A program made the position numbers and the translations under genes. DNA of 64,000 nucleotides, taken from NCBI RefSeq assembly GCF_026151205.1, contig NC_087073.1, forward strand, positions 21,850,270-21,914,269, written 5' to 3'. The stretch is from Bolinopsis microptera (Eukaryota; Ctenophora; Tentaculata; Lobata; Bolinopsidae). Below, piece by piece: positions 1 to 13,400 of this stretch (position 1 is its first letter; each line of letters begins with the position of its first letter). A model generated the notes under the pieces. The model had not been told where the DNA came from and did no database searches. It saw only the letters and a program-made list of their open reading frames with translations.

Positions 1-626
1 TGCAGTTCAGGTACTTTGTTTACTGAAACCCTACTTGTACAGTAGCGGGGGTCCTATTATTGCAGTTCAGGTACTTTGTTTACTGAAACCCTACTTGTAC
101 AGTAGCGGGGGTCCTATTATTGCAGTTCAGGTACTTTGTTTACTGAAACCCTACTTGTACAGTAGTGGGGGTCCTATTATTGCAGTTCAGGTACTTTGTT
201 TACTGAAACCCTACTTGTACAGTAGTGGGGGTCCTATTATTGCAGTTCAGGTACTTTGTTTACTGAAACCCAACTTGTACAGTAGCAGGGGTCCTATTAT
301 TGCAGTTCAGGTACTTTGTTTACTGAAACCCTACTTGTACAGTAGCGGGGGTCCTATTATTGCAGTTCAGGTACTTTGTTTACTGAAACCCTACTTGTAC
401 AGTAGTGGGGGTCCTATTATTGCAGTTCAGGTACTTTGTTTACTGAAACCCTACTTGTACAGTAGCGGGGGTCCTATTATTGCAGTTCAGGTACTTTGTT
501 TACTGAAACCCTACTTGTACAGTAGCGGGGGTCCTATTATTGCAGTTCAGGTACTTTGTTTACTTAACTGAAACCCTACTTGTACAGTATAGTCATATAG
601 TGGGGGTCCTATTATTGCAGTTCAGG
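1..626 (+). repeat. 60-bp array copying the GLB1 exon end plus donor site
   Basis: About nine clean 60-bp units (1-560), then a decayed, partly deleted copy to about 626. Reading through gives KPYLYSSGGPIIAVQ followed by intron-like gtactttgtttactg. KP-LY--GGPIIAVQ is the GLB1 sequence that directly precedes VENEYGS, so each unit holds 45 nt of exon end, a donor GT and 15 nt of intron. The array continues left of the window; the true exon body is there. Confidence 0.88.
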
Positions 627-2451
627 CACACGGGTCACGGGTGCTAAATATCAAATACAGGTGCTAAATATCAAATAAATAATCATATAGTGAAGAAAAA
701 TGTGATAAGTGATAATGCAGCGACTTTCAATAGCATCCAGTGGCCACCGATATCATCGATATCAGTGGCCACTGGACAAAAGAGGGTGAATCTTGGCAAA
801 TGAGTAAGTGTAACTCGTCAAGCAGGAACATACTCCCTCAACAGATTGAAATTGAGGCACTTTATTCACGATTAGATATATTTAATTCCAGTTATAGTTA
901 GATGATATTATAGTTTGCAGGAATTTTAGCTTTTACACACATAACAATGTTGGAATGTTGTTTCAATACATTATACTCACGACCATCTCAACTAACCCTA
1001 ATCTTCCTCCCATTTAATTGCAAACTTTTCTAATTCTATAAGTTTATAACTTGAATTGTTAGGAAGCTCAGTGTAAGACATTAATCTTGTAAGTTATTAG
1101 TTGTGTTTAACTCAACATACGCGTAATTTATCCTGAGAGTGCTTTAAAAGCTACAAATATGATGAATTGTTCAGCCTAATTGCGGTGTTTTTTGTCTCCA
1201 AATTTGCCGCACTTTAAAAAAAAATAAGGCAAGAGCGAAATCGCACTATTTGCAAAATATTACCGCAGTGCAACCATGGTCAGCACATGAATTACAAGTG
1301 GCTAAAACGAATAGAAGATAATATGTAATAGGAGGTAAAAAGACATAGCTGTAAGTTATTTTGCAATGAAATACTATCAAACTTGAATATTTAGATTTGC
1401 AGTGAGACTAATGTAGAAAACCTAATCCCTATTACCGTTGTTAATCATGTCCTGTAGTTGTTAACATGGCGTGAATTTCTCTATATATCAGGTGATTTCT
1501 CTTTACCAGACCCAAAATGACGTGTCGGGATTATTAATACGGTAATACAGGTAATAAAGATAATAAAGATAATACGTTTAGATCCCAAAGTGGTGTCAAA
1601 AACGCAAAATAAATTAATGTGATTTTTGATTTAACAAACATTTAACGTGCTGCGGATAAATAAACAAGCAGTAGTATACTGTAGTATATACAGTATACAC
1701 TATATGCGCTTAGTCAATAAAGGCACCGTGATTGTTATAAAAAGGAGATGATGAAGCAAGTATTCAGGAACATATGCATGACACAAAGAAGAATGGTCGG
1801 TGGGCATTGGGACATAAATATTATATGTGTATATATACACTATAAAGTCAGTATTTAAGAATTTGTACAACAACTTTTCATTTATTGACCCAATTGTAGG
1901 CGACGAAAATAATTATCGAATTATTTTTCTTATAAGTTTAACAAATAGCTTTTAGTTATACATGATAAATCTCATGATGCAAATTCAGCAGGAGAAATTA
2001 TAAAACAAGCTACAAATTTATAGAGTACGGAAGTAGGTCCACTGCGTAACTCAAAGCAAAACAACAAAGCTTCACCAATAGTAAACTTGTTGCAGTGTAG
2101 TGTTCTAAACTTATAACTTTCTAAAGAAGTAGGAACACAGCTCCACTGTCTAAACATTGGTGTATTGTTTAGATTATTCGACATATAGAGCCTGTTAGTG
2201 TTATATTAGTGATTAGAGTTATTTATTGTTTACATAATCCGTCACACCATGTCTGAATAAATAAGCAATCAGGTCTAACTGATGTGATTAGTAACTGAAT
2301 CAGTACAAACAAGGGTAATCCCAAACTAACCAGTAACTAAACCTCGTAGTCAGGGGTGTAGGAAGAGGGGGGGGGGGGGGGGGCAGGGGGGCGTAGTCCC
2401 TGATCCCTCGATAGTCTATACCACAGTATACAGAAGTTAGCGAGAAAATAA
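627..2451. other. GLB1 intron, mostly unique AT-rich sequence
   Basis: No coding exon recognised. It holds a direct duplication of about 19 bp near 640-680, a strong hairpin at 736-776, and an 18-base G run near 2371-2388 that may be a decayed transposon end. Confidence 0.6.
736..776. repeat. 19-bp inverted repeat with 3-bp loop
   Basis: tccagtggccaccgatatc and its complement (one mismatch) flank the loop atc. It would form a stable hairpin in RNA or a cruciform in DNA. No target duplication or family recognised. Confidence 0.75.
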
Positions 2452-5400
2452 TTCTTGAATGAGTACAGGAGTAACAGGAATATTGCAGGTTGGGAATGAG
2501 TACGGGAGTAACAGAAATATTGCAGGTTGAGAATGAGTACGGGAGTAACAGAAATATTGCAGGTTGAGAATGAGTAGGGGAGTAACAGGAATATTGCAGG
2601 TTGAGAATGAGTAGGGGAGTAACAGGAATATTGCAGGTTGGGAATGAGTACAGGAGTAACAGGAATATTGCAGGTTGAGAATGAGTAGGGGAGTAACAGG
2701 AATATTGCAGGTTGAGAATGAGTACGGGAGTAACAGAAATATTGCAGGCTGAGAATGAGTACGGGAGTAACAGGAATATTGCAGGTTGAGAATGAGTACG
2801 GGAGTAACAGAAATATTGCAGGCTGAGAATGAGTAGGGGAGTAACAGGAATATTGCAGGTTGAGAATGAGTACGGGAGTAACATGAATATTGCAGGTTGA
2901 GAATGAGTTCGGGAGTAACAGGAATATTGCAGGTTGAGAATGAGTACGGGAGTAACAGGAATATTGCAGGTTGAGAATGAGTTCGGGAGTAACAGGAATA
3001 TTGCAGGTTGAGAATGAGTACGGGAGTAACAGGAATATTGCAGGTTGAGAATGAGTTCGGGAGTAACAGGAATATTGCAGGTTGAGAATGAGTAGGGGAG
3101 TAACAGGAATATTGCAGGTTGAGAATGAGAACAGGAGTAACAGAAATATTGCAGGTTGAGAATGAGTACGGGAGTAACAGAAATATTGCAGGTTGAGAAT
3201 GAGTAGGGGAGTAACAGAAATATTGCAGGTTGAGAATGAGTACGGGAGTAACAGGAATATTGTAGGTTGAGAATGAGTAGGGGAGTAACAGGAATATTGC
3301 AGGTTGAGAATGAGTACGGGAGTAACAGGAATATTGCAGGTTGAGAATGAGTAGGGGAGTAACAGGAATATTGCAGGTTGAGAATGAGTACGGGAGTAAC
3401 AGGAATATTGCAGGTTGAGAATGAGTAGGGGAGTAACAGGAATATTGCAGGTTGAGAATGGGTAGGGGAGTAACAGGAATATTGCAGGTTGGGAATGAGT
3501 ACAGGAGTAACAGGAATATTGCAGGTTGAGAATGAGTAGGGGAGTAACAGGAATATTGCAGGTTGAGAATGAGTACGGGAGTAACAGGAATATTGCAGGT
3601 TGAGAATGAGTACGGGAGTAACAGGAATATTGCAGGTTGAGAATGAGTAGGGGAGTAACAGGAATATTGCAGGTTGAGAATGAGTACGGGAGTAACAGAA
3701 TATTGCAGGTTGAGAATGAGTACGGGGAGTAACAAGAATATTGCAGGTTGAGAATAAGTAGGGGAGTAACAGGAATATTGCAGGTTGAGAATGAGTAGGG
3801 GAGTAACAGGAATATTGCAGGTTGAGAATGAGTACAGGAGTAACAGGAATATTGCAGGTTGAGAATGAGTAGGGGAGTAACAGGAATATTGCAGGTTGAG
3901 AATGAGTACGGGAGTAACAGGAATATTGCAGGTTGAGAATGAGTACGGGAGTAACAGGAATATTGCAGGTTGAGAATGAGTAGGGGAGTAACAGGAATAT
4001 TGCAGGTTGAGAATGAGTACGGGAGTAACAGGAATATTGCAGGTTGAGAATGAGTACGGGAGTAACAAGAATATTGCAGGTTGAGAATGAGTACAGGAGT
4101 AACAGGAATATTGCAGGTTGAGAATGAGTACGCGAGTAACAGGAATATTGCAGGTTGAGAATGAGTACGGGAGTAACAGAAATATTGCAGGTTGAGAATG
4201 AGTACGGGAGTAACAGGAATATTGCAGGTTGAGAATGAGTACGGGAGTAACAGGAATATTGCAGGTTGAGAATGAGTACGGGAGTAACAGGAATATTGTA
4301 GGTTGAGAATGAGTACAGGAGTAACAGGAATATTGCAGGTTGAGAATGAGTAGGGGAGTAACAGGAATATTGCAGGTTGGGAATGAGTACGAAGTAACAG
4401 GAATATTGCAGGTTGGGAATGAGTACAGGAGTAACCGGAATATTGCAGGTTGAGAATGAGTACGGGAGTAACAAGAATATTGTAGGTTGAGAATGAGTAC
4501 AGGAGTAACAAGAATATTGCAGGTTGAGAATGAGTTCGGGAGTAACAAGAATATTGCAGGTTGAGAATGAGTACGGGAGTAACAGGAATATTGCAGGTTG
4601 AGAATGAGTACGGGAGTAACAGGAATATTGCAGGTTGAGAATGAGTAGGGGAGTAACAGGAATATTGCAGGTTGAGAATGAGTACGGGAGTAACAGGAAT
4701 ATTGCAGGTTGAGAATGAGTACGGGAGTAACAGGAATATTGCAGGTTGAGAATGAGTACGGGAGTAACAGGAATATTGCAGGTTGAGAATGAGTACGGGA
4801 GTAACAGGAATATTGCAGGTTGAGAATGAGTACGGAGTAACAGAATATTGCAGGTTGAGAATGAGTACGGGAGTAACAGGAATATTGCAGGTTGAGAATG
4901 AGTACAGGAGTAACAAGAATATTGCAGGTTGAGAATGAGTACGGGAGTAACAAGAATATTGCAGGTTGAGAATGAGTACGGGAGTAACAGGAATATTGCA
5001 GGTTGAGAATGAGTACGGGAGTAACAGGAATATTGCAGGTTGAGAATGAGTACGGGAGTAACAGGAATATTGCAGGTTGAGAATGAGTACGGGAGTAACA
5101 GGAATATTGCAGGTTGAGAATGAGTACGGGAGTAACAGGAATATTGCAGGTTGAGAATGAGTACGGGAGTAACAGGAATATTGCAGGTTGAGAATGAGTA
5201 CGGGAGTAACAGGAATATTGCAGGTTGAGAATGAGTACGGGAGTAACAAGAATATTGCAGGTTGAGAATGAGTACGGGAGTAACAGGAATATTGCAGGTT
5301 GAGAATGAGTACGGGAGTAACAGGAATATTGCAGGTTGAGAATGAGTACGGGGAGTAACAGGAATATTGCAGGTTGAGAATGAGTACGGGAGTAACAGGA

Positions 5401-8400
5401 ATATTGCAGGTTGAGTAACAGGAATATTGTAGGTTGAGAATGAGTACGGGAGTAACAGGAATATTGCAGGTTGAGAATGAGTACGGGAGTAACAGGAATA
5501 TTGCAGGTTGAGAATGAGTACGGGAGTAACAGGAATATTGCAGGTTGAGAATGAGTACGCGAGTAACAAGAATATTGCAGGTTGAGAATGAGTACGGGAG
5601 TAACAGGAATATTGCAGGTTGAGAATGAGTACGGGAGTAACAGGAATATTGCAGGTTGAGAATGAGTACGGGAGTAACAGGAATATTGCAGGTTGAGAAT
5701 GAGTACGGGAGTAACAGGAATATTGCAGGTTGAGAATGAGTACGGGAGTAACAGGAATATTGCAGGTTGAGAATGAGTACGGGAGTAACAGGAATATTGC
5801 AGGTTGAGAATGAGTACGGGAGTAACAGGAATATTGCAGGTTGAGAATGAGTACGGGAGTAACAGGAATATTGCAGGTTGAGAATGAGTACGGGAGTAAC
5901 AGGAATATTGCAGGTTGAGAATGAGTACGGGAGTAACAGGAATATTGCAGGTTGAGAATGAGTACGGGAGTAACAGGAATATTGCAGGTTGAGAATGAGT
6001 ACGGGAGTAACAGGAATATTGCAGGTTGAGAATGAGTACGGGAGTAACAGGAATATTGCAGGTTGAGAATGAGTACGGGAGTAACAGGAATATTGCAGGT
6101 TGAGAATGAGTACGGGAGTAACAGGAATATTGCAGGTTGAGAATGAGTACGGGAGTAACAGGAATATTGCAGGTTGAGAATGAGTACGGGAGTAACAGGA
6201 ATATTGCAGGTTGAGAATGAGTACGGGAGTAACAGGAATATTGCAGGTTGAGAATGAGTACGGGAGTAACAAGAATATTGCAGGTTGAGAATGAGTACGG
6301 GAGTAACAGGAATATTGCAGGTTGAGAATGAGTACGGGAGTAACAGGAATATTGCAGGTTGAGAATGAGTACGGGAGTAACAGGAATATTGCAGGTTGAG
6401 AATGAGTACGGGAGTAACAGGAATATTGCAGGTTGAGAATGAGTACGGGAGTAACAGGAATATTGCAGGTTGAGAATGAGTACGGGAGTAACAGGAATAT
6501 TGCAGGTTGAGAATGAGTACGGGAGTAACAGGAATATTGCAGGTTGAGAATGAGTACGGGAGTAACAGGAATATTGCAGGTTGAGAATGAGTACGGGAGT
6601 AACAGGAATATTGCAGGTTGAGAATGAGTACGGGAGTAACAGGAATATTGCAGGTTGAGAATGAGTACGGGAGTAACAGGAATATTGCAGGTTGAGAATG
6701 AGTACGGGAGTAACAGGAATATTGCAGGTTGAGAATGAGTACGGGAGTAACAGGAATATTGCAGGTTGAGAATGAGTACGGGAGTAACAGGAATATTGCA
6801 GGTTGAGAATGAGTACGGGAGTAACAGGAATATTGCAGGTTGAGAATGAGTACGGGAGTAACAGGAATATTGCAGGTTGAGAATGAGTACGGAGTAACAG
6901 GAATATTGCAGGTTGAGAATGAGTACGGGAGTAACAGGAATATTGCAGGTTGAGAATGAGTACAGGAGTAACAGGAATATTGCAGGTTGAGAATGAGTAG
7001 GGAGTAACAGGAATATTGCAGGTTGAGAATGAGTACGGGAGTAACAGGAATATTGCAGGTTGAGAATGAGTACGGGAGTAACAGGAATATTGCAGGTTGA
7101 GAATGAGTACGGGAGTAACAGGAATATTGCAGGTTGAGAATGAGTACGGGAGTAACAGGAATATTGCAGGTTGAGAATGAGTACGGGAGTAACAGGAATA
7201 TTGCAGGTTGAGAATGAGTACGGGAGTAACAGGAATATTGCAGGTTGAGAATGAGTACGGGAGTAACAGGAATATTGCAGGTTGAGAATGAGTACGGGAG
7301 TAACAAGAATATTGCAGGTTGAGAATGAGTACGGGAGTAACAGGAATATTGCAGGTTGAGAATGAGTACGGGAGTAACAGGAATATTGCAGGTTGAGAAT
7401 GAGTACGGGAGTAACAGGAATATTGCAGGTTGAGAATGAGTACGGGAGTAACAGGAATATTGCAGGTTGAGAATGAGTAGGGGAGTAACAGGAATATTGC
7501 AGGTTGAGAATGAGTACGGGAGTAACAGGAATATTGCAGGTTGAGAATGAGTACGGGAGTAACAGGAATATTGCAGGTTGAGAATGAGTACGGGAGTAAC
7601 AGGAATATTGCAGGTTGAGAATGAGTACGGGAGTAACAAGAATATTGCAGGTTGAGAATGAGTACGGGAGTAACAGGAATATTGCAGGTTGAGAATGAGT
7701 ACGGGAGTAACAGGAATATTGCAGGTTGAGAATGAGTACGGGAGTAACAGGAATATTGCAGGTTGAGAATGAGTACGGGAGTAACAGGAATATTGCAGGT
7801 TGAGAATGAGTACGGGAGTAACAGGAATATTGCAGGTTGAGAATGAGTACGGGAGTAACAGGAATATTGCAGGTTGAGAATGAGTACGGGAGTAACAGGA
7901 ATATTGCAGGTTGAGAATGAGTACGGGAGTAACAGGAATATTGCAGGTTGAGAATGAGTACGGGAGTAACAGGAATATTGCAGGTTGAGAATGAGTACGG
8001 GAGTAACAGGAATATTGCAGGTTGAGAATGAGTACGGGAGTAACAGGAATATTGCAGGTTGAGAATGAGTACGGGAGTAACAGGAATATTGCAGGTTGAG
8101 AATGAGTACGGGAGTAACAGGAATATTGCAGGTTGAGAATGAGTACGGGAGTAACAGGAATATTGCAGGTTGAGAATGAGTACGGGAGTAACAGGAATAT
8201 TGCAGGTTGAGAATGAGTACGGGAGTAACAGGAATATTGCAGGTTGAGAATGAGTACGGGAGTAACAGGAATATTGCAGGTTGAGAATGAGTACGGGAGT
8301 AACAGGAATATTGCAGGTTGAGAATGAGTACGGGAGTAACAGGAATATTGCAGGTTGAGAATGAGTACGGGAGTAACAGGAATATTGCAGGTTGAGAATG

Positions 8401-10348
8401 AGTACGGGAGTAACAGGAATATTGCAGGTTGAGAATGAGTACGGGAGTAACAGGAATATTGCAGGTTGAGAATGAGTTCGGGAGTAACAGGAATATTGCA
8501 GGTTGAGAATGAGTACGGGAGTAACAGGAATATTGCAGGTTGAGAATGAGTACGGGAGTAACAGGAATATTGCAGGTTGAGAATGAGTACGGGAGTAACA
8601 GGAATATTGCAGGTTGAGAATGAGTACGGGAGTAACAGGAATATTGCAGGTTGAGAATGAGTACGGGAGTAACAGGAATATTGCAGGTTGAGAATGAGTA
8701 CGGGAGTAACAGGAATATTGCAGGTTGAGAATGAGTACGGGAGTAACAGGAATATTGCAGGTTGAGAATGAGTACGGGAGTAACAGGAATATTGCAGGTT
8801 GAGAATGAGTACGGGAGTAACAGGAATATTGCAGGTTGAGAATGAGTACGGGAGTAACAGGAATATTGCAGGTTGAGAATGAGTACGGGAGTAACAGAAT
8901 ATTGCAGGTTGAGAATGAGTACGGGAGTAACAGGAATATTGCAGGTTGAGAATGAGTACGGGAGTAACAGGAATATTGCAGGTTGAGAATGAGTACGGGA
9001 GTAACAGGAATATTGCAGGTTGAGAATGAGTACGGGAGTAACAGGAATATTGCAGGTTGAGAATGAGTACGGGAGTAACAGGAATATTGCAGGTTGAGAA
9101 TGAGTACGGGAGTAACAGGAATATTGCAGGTTGAGAATGAGTACGGGAGTAACAGGAATATTGCAGGTTGAGAATGAGTACGGGAGTAACAGGAATATTG
9201 CAGGTTGAGAATGAGTACGGGAGTAACAGGAATATTGCAGGTTGAGAATGAGTACGGGAGTAACAGGAATATTGCAGGTTGAGAATGAGTACGGGAGTAA
9301 CAGGAATATTGCAGGTTGAGAATGAGTACGGGAGTAACAGGAATATTGCAGGTTGAGAATGAGTACGGGAGTAACAGAATATTGCAGGTTGAGAATGAGT
9401 ACGGGAGTAACAGGAATATTGCAGGTTGAGAATGAGTACGGGAGTAACAGGAATATTGCAGGTTGAGAATGAGTACGGGAGTAACAAGAATATTGCAGGT
9501 TGAGAATGAGTACGGGAGTAACAGGAATATTGCAGGTTGAGAATGAGTACGGGAGTAACAGGAATATTGCAGGTTGAGAATGAGTACGGGAGTAACAGGA
9601 ATATTGCAGGTTGAGAATGAGTACGGGAGTAACAAGAATATTGCAGGTTGAGAATGAGTACGGGAGTAACAGGAATATTGCAGGTTGAGAATGAGTACGG
9701 GAGTAACAGGAATATTGCAGGTTGAGAATGAGTACGGGAGTAACATGAATATTGCAGGTTGAGAATGAGTACGGGAGTAACAGGAATATTGCAGGTTGAG
9801 AATGAGTACGGGAGTAACAGGAATATTGCAGGTTGAGAATGAGTTCGGGAGTAACAAGAATATTGCAGGTTGAGAATGAGTACGGGAGTAACAGAATATT
9901 GCAGGTTGAGAATGAGTACGGGAGTAACAGGAATATTGCAGGTTGAGAATGAGTACGGGAGTAACAGGAATATTGCAGGTTGAGAATGAGTACGGGAGTA
10001 ACAGAAATATTGCAGGTTGAGAATGAGTTCGGGAGTAACAGGAATATTGCAGGTTGAGAATGAGTACGGGAGTAACAGGAATATTGTAGGTTGAGAATGA
10101 TTACGCGAGTAACAGGAATATTGCAGGCTGAGAATGAGTACAGGAGTAACAGGAATATTGTAGGTTGAGAATGATTACGCGAGTAACAGGAATATTGCAG
10201 GTTGAGAATGAGTTCGGGAGTAACAGGAATATTGCAGGTTGAGAATGAGTAGGGGAGTAACAGAAATATTGCAGGTTGAGAATGATTACGGGAGTAACAG
10301 GAATATTGAAGGTTGAGAATGAGTACGCGAGTAACAGGAATATTGCAG
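2452..10348 (+). repeat. 37-bp array (about 213 units) copying the GLB1 acceptor and exon A start
   Basis: The unit is 12 nt of intron end (ggaatattgcag) plus 25 nt matching the first bases of exon A (encoding VENEYGSN) with one synonymous difference. It runs without interruption into exon A. Left-hand units are more varied (agtagggg, agttcggg, cagaaat variants), the centre is highly homogeneous, and the last 600 bp diverge again. Because 37 is not a multiple of 3 and the reverse strand lacks stops in the unit, long minus-strand open frames result; these are not genes. Confidence 0.95.
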
Positions 10349-10476
10349 GTTGAAAATGAGTACGGGAGTAACAAACCCTGCGATGCAGGTCACTTTGACT
10401 ACATGACCCAGTTGAGAGACATCTACAGAGAACACCTGGGTGAAGAGATAGTCCTGCTCACCGTGGACGGAGATAG
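10349..10476 (+). CDS. GLB1: GLB1 exon A: VENEYGS acid/base motif
   Basis: Begins after attgcag with GTTGAAAATGAGTACGGG (VENEYG) and ends GGAGATAG before gtatac (phase 2). The Glu of NEYG (codon 10358-10360) matches the GH35 acid/base catalyst. The first 25 nt differ by one synonymous base from the repeat unit of the 213-copy array directly upstream, so the true acceptor is simply the last of many near-identical sites. Confidence 0.9.
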
Positions 10477-13400
10477 GTATACATTATACATTATACATTA
10501 TACATTATACATTATACATTATACATTATACATTATACACGATACACTATACATAATAGGTTCAGGTACATTGTATTATACTGGTTTATGATGTCCACTA
10601 ATTTCAGCTACAAGCTGGCTCAGTGTGGTAATATAGAGGGGCTTTACTCCACACTTAACTTCGGGTCAGGAGGTAATATTACCAGCAAGTTCCTGGTACA
10701 GAGGAAACAGGAACCCAGAGGTCCTTTTGTGTGCAGCGCCTTCTTCAGCGGCTGGCTCGATCATTGGGGGCACAAGTTTGCTAAGGTAATTACCTTCATT
10801 GTTGTTAATAGTAGCAATATTACTAATAGTCTTTTAACACGCACGCAGTTTTTGTATATTATTAGTATATTTAATATGTATATTATTAGTATATTTAATA
10901 TATTGTAAGTATATAATATAGTATATATATATTGTAGTTTAACCGTCTCTCCTGCAGACAGGAGCAGAACACCTCGCACAGGGGTTACAGAACCTACTGG
11001 AGTTTAACGGGAAAACAGCCAGTGTCAGCATGTACATGTTCCACGGGGGCACCAACTTCGCTTACATGCAGGTTACCAAGGTTACTTATAGGTTACTATG
11101 GTTACTTATAGGTTACCAAGGTTACATACAAGAGTTACAAGAGTTGCAAGAGTTGCAAGATTTACAAGAGTTACAATAGTTACAAGAGTTACAAAAGTTA
11201 TATTTCTAGTCGATGTGCACTGATCCGTAGTGTTGTGATACTCCCGCGGTCTGCGTATTTACTGGCGCTATTTAGCGTGAGGGCCCGTTAACACTAGGTT
11301 TAGGTAACACTAGGTTTAGGTAACACTAGGTTTAGGTAACACTAGGTTTAGGTAACACTAGGTTTAGGTAACACTAGGTTTAGGTAACACTAGGTTTAGG
11401 TAACACTAGGTTTAGGTAACACTAGGTTTAGGTAACACTAGGTTTAGGTAACACTAGGTTTAGGTAACACTAGGTTTAGGTAACACTAGGTTTAGGTAAC
11501 ACTAGGTTTAGGTAACACTAGGTTTAGGTAACACTAGGTTTAGGTAACACTAGGTTTAGGTAACACTAGGTTTAGGTAACACTAGGTTTAGGTAACACTA
11601 GGTTTAGGTAACACTAGGTTTAGGTAACACTAGGTTTAGGTAACACTAGGTTTAGGTAACACTAGGTTTAGGTAACACTAGGTTTAGGTAACACTAGGTT
11701 TAGGTAACACTAGCATTCTTTGCAGAAGTTGGAGTTCAAGCCACGATAAAAATCTAATTTCTGACAATATTAGTTGGATAAGTGTTGATACATTCTCTGA
11801 ACCGAGATTTTAAACTAAAGGCTATGGAGATCAATGGGTAGCGGCCTGGTGTGTTATCCATAATGTGATCCACTTGTTCTAATAGCATGTTAGGTGTGTA
11901 CTTATCCCAACATCTCCTCTGAGAACCCCTCTACAAACATCGGCGTAGGGGAAGACTACACCATACCTATGTAGACATTCTGGACCTTTACTGATAGTTG
12001 AAATTCGACATATGACGTCATCTAGCGTCATCTAGCGTCATCTAGCGTGAAATATCGCCAGATGATGATAGATGACGCTAGATGACGCTAGATGACGCTA
12101 GATGACGCCAATTAGCGACATTGTCGCTAAGTGCATGGCACCTTTCGAATGTCGCTATCTAGCGCTATCTAGCGCTATCTAGCGCTATCTAGCGCTACAT
12201 GACGCTATATGACGCTAGATGACGCTAGATGACGCTATATGACGCTAGATGACGCTAAGCACGCAGCACTGACGCCAGGCGACAGATAGCGCTATTTTCA
12301 TAAAAATTCTAGGGACGACATCTAGCGTCATCTAGCGTCATATGTTGCCGCGACATCTGACGCTATCTGACGCCATCTAGCGACATCTGACGACATCTGA
12401 CGACATCTGACGCGACGACATCTGACGCAGGCGACATCAAGCGCTGGATAGCGGGATAAGTCAGTTTACGACAGTTCACGCTATCTAGCGCTATATAGCG
12501 TCATGTAGCGCTAGATAGCGCTAGATAGCGCTAGATAGCGCTAGATAGCGACATTCGAAAGGTGCCGTGCACTTAGCGACAATGTCGCTAATTGGCGTCA
12601 TCTAGCGTCATCTAGCGTCATCTAGCGTCATCTATCATCATCTGGCGATATTTCACGCTAGATGACGCTAGATGACGCTAGATGACGTCATATGTCGAAT
12701 TTCAACTATCAGTAAAGGTCCGACATTCTGCGGAGGAACACGGGGTTTGACGACAGCAAAGAGACAAACAACCTCAGGATAGAGAGAAAAATCATTTTTG
12801 CTCGGAAATCGAAGCCGCCCTAAGTCGTGTCAGCTGACGAAATATACATATATTGCAAAATACAATTTTAATATATTGCTAGCACTGGTTAGCTGACGAA
12901 TCATATTGCAAAGTCCTATTTAGACATTTTGCGCTACTTAGCGCTAACTTACGCTAACTTGCGCTAACTGACAACAGCGCTAGCTATCGAATATCACAAA
13001 CTCTTCAAACTATCGGGTGCGAGAATTTCGCACAAATAGCACATAGCGCTATTTAGATTATCGCAAATAAAACAAATAATAAAATGAGAGTTTTTCAGAA
13101 GCAAGCTGCTGCTTTATGTGCCGTACAGAATCTTCAGTTACCATAGTTGTGCTTGCCAGGACTCCGTTCAAGTCTCCGTTAATAGTTAGTTTAGTGTGCA
13201 TAGAAAATCAGCAGGTTAATTTAAACTGTTCAAAGAGCGTGTTGCTTCTTAAGGCTACAGCTTTAGAACAAAAAGAGAAAATCATTATATCATTCTAGGA
13301 CATTTTTAAAGAACACGTGTGCCAAGTTTTAAACTGTTAAAAAAGAGTTTTTAAACACAGTTCTATTTGAAGGATAATTTTCAGTAAATTAGGAAGCCTA

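Noticed and set aside
2300-10374. Three overlapping minus-strand open frames of about 2400-2650 aa
   Set aside because: They are the 37-bp repeat read in its three reverse frames, none of which has a stop in the unit. The protein is a pure repeat of the same 37 residues and the plus strand explains the unit as splice junction plus exon start.
11289-11713. Interstitial telomere repeat
   Set aside because: The unit is a 16-mer taacactaggtttagg, not a telomere hexamer or heptamer, and it lies inside a gene.
11880-12800. Coding remnant interrupted by the foldback element (ENPSTNIGVGEDYT ... DILRRNTGFDDSKET)
   Set aside because: The two sides are in different frames once the element is removed, no family is recognised, and GLB1 exons C and D already join in frame.
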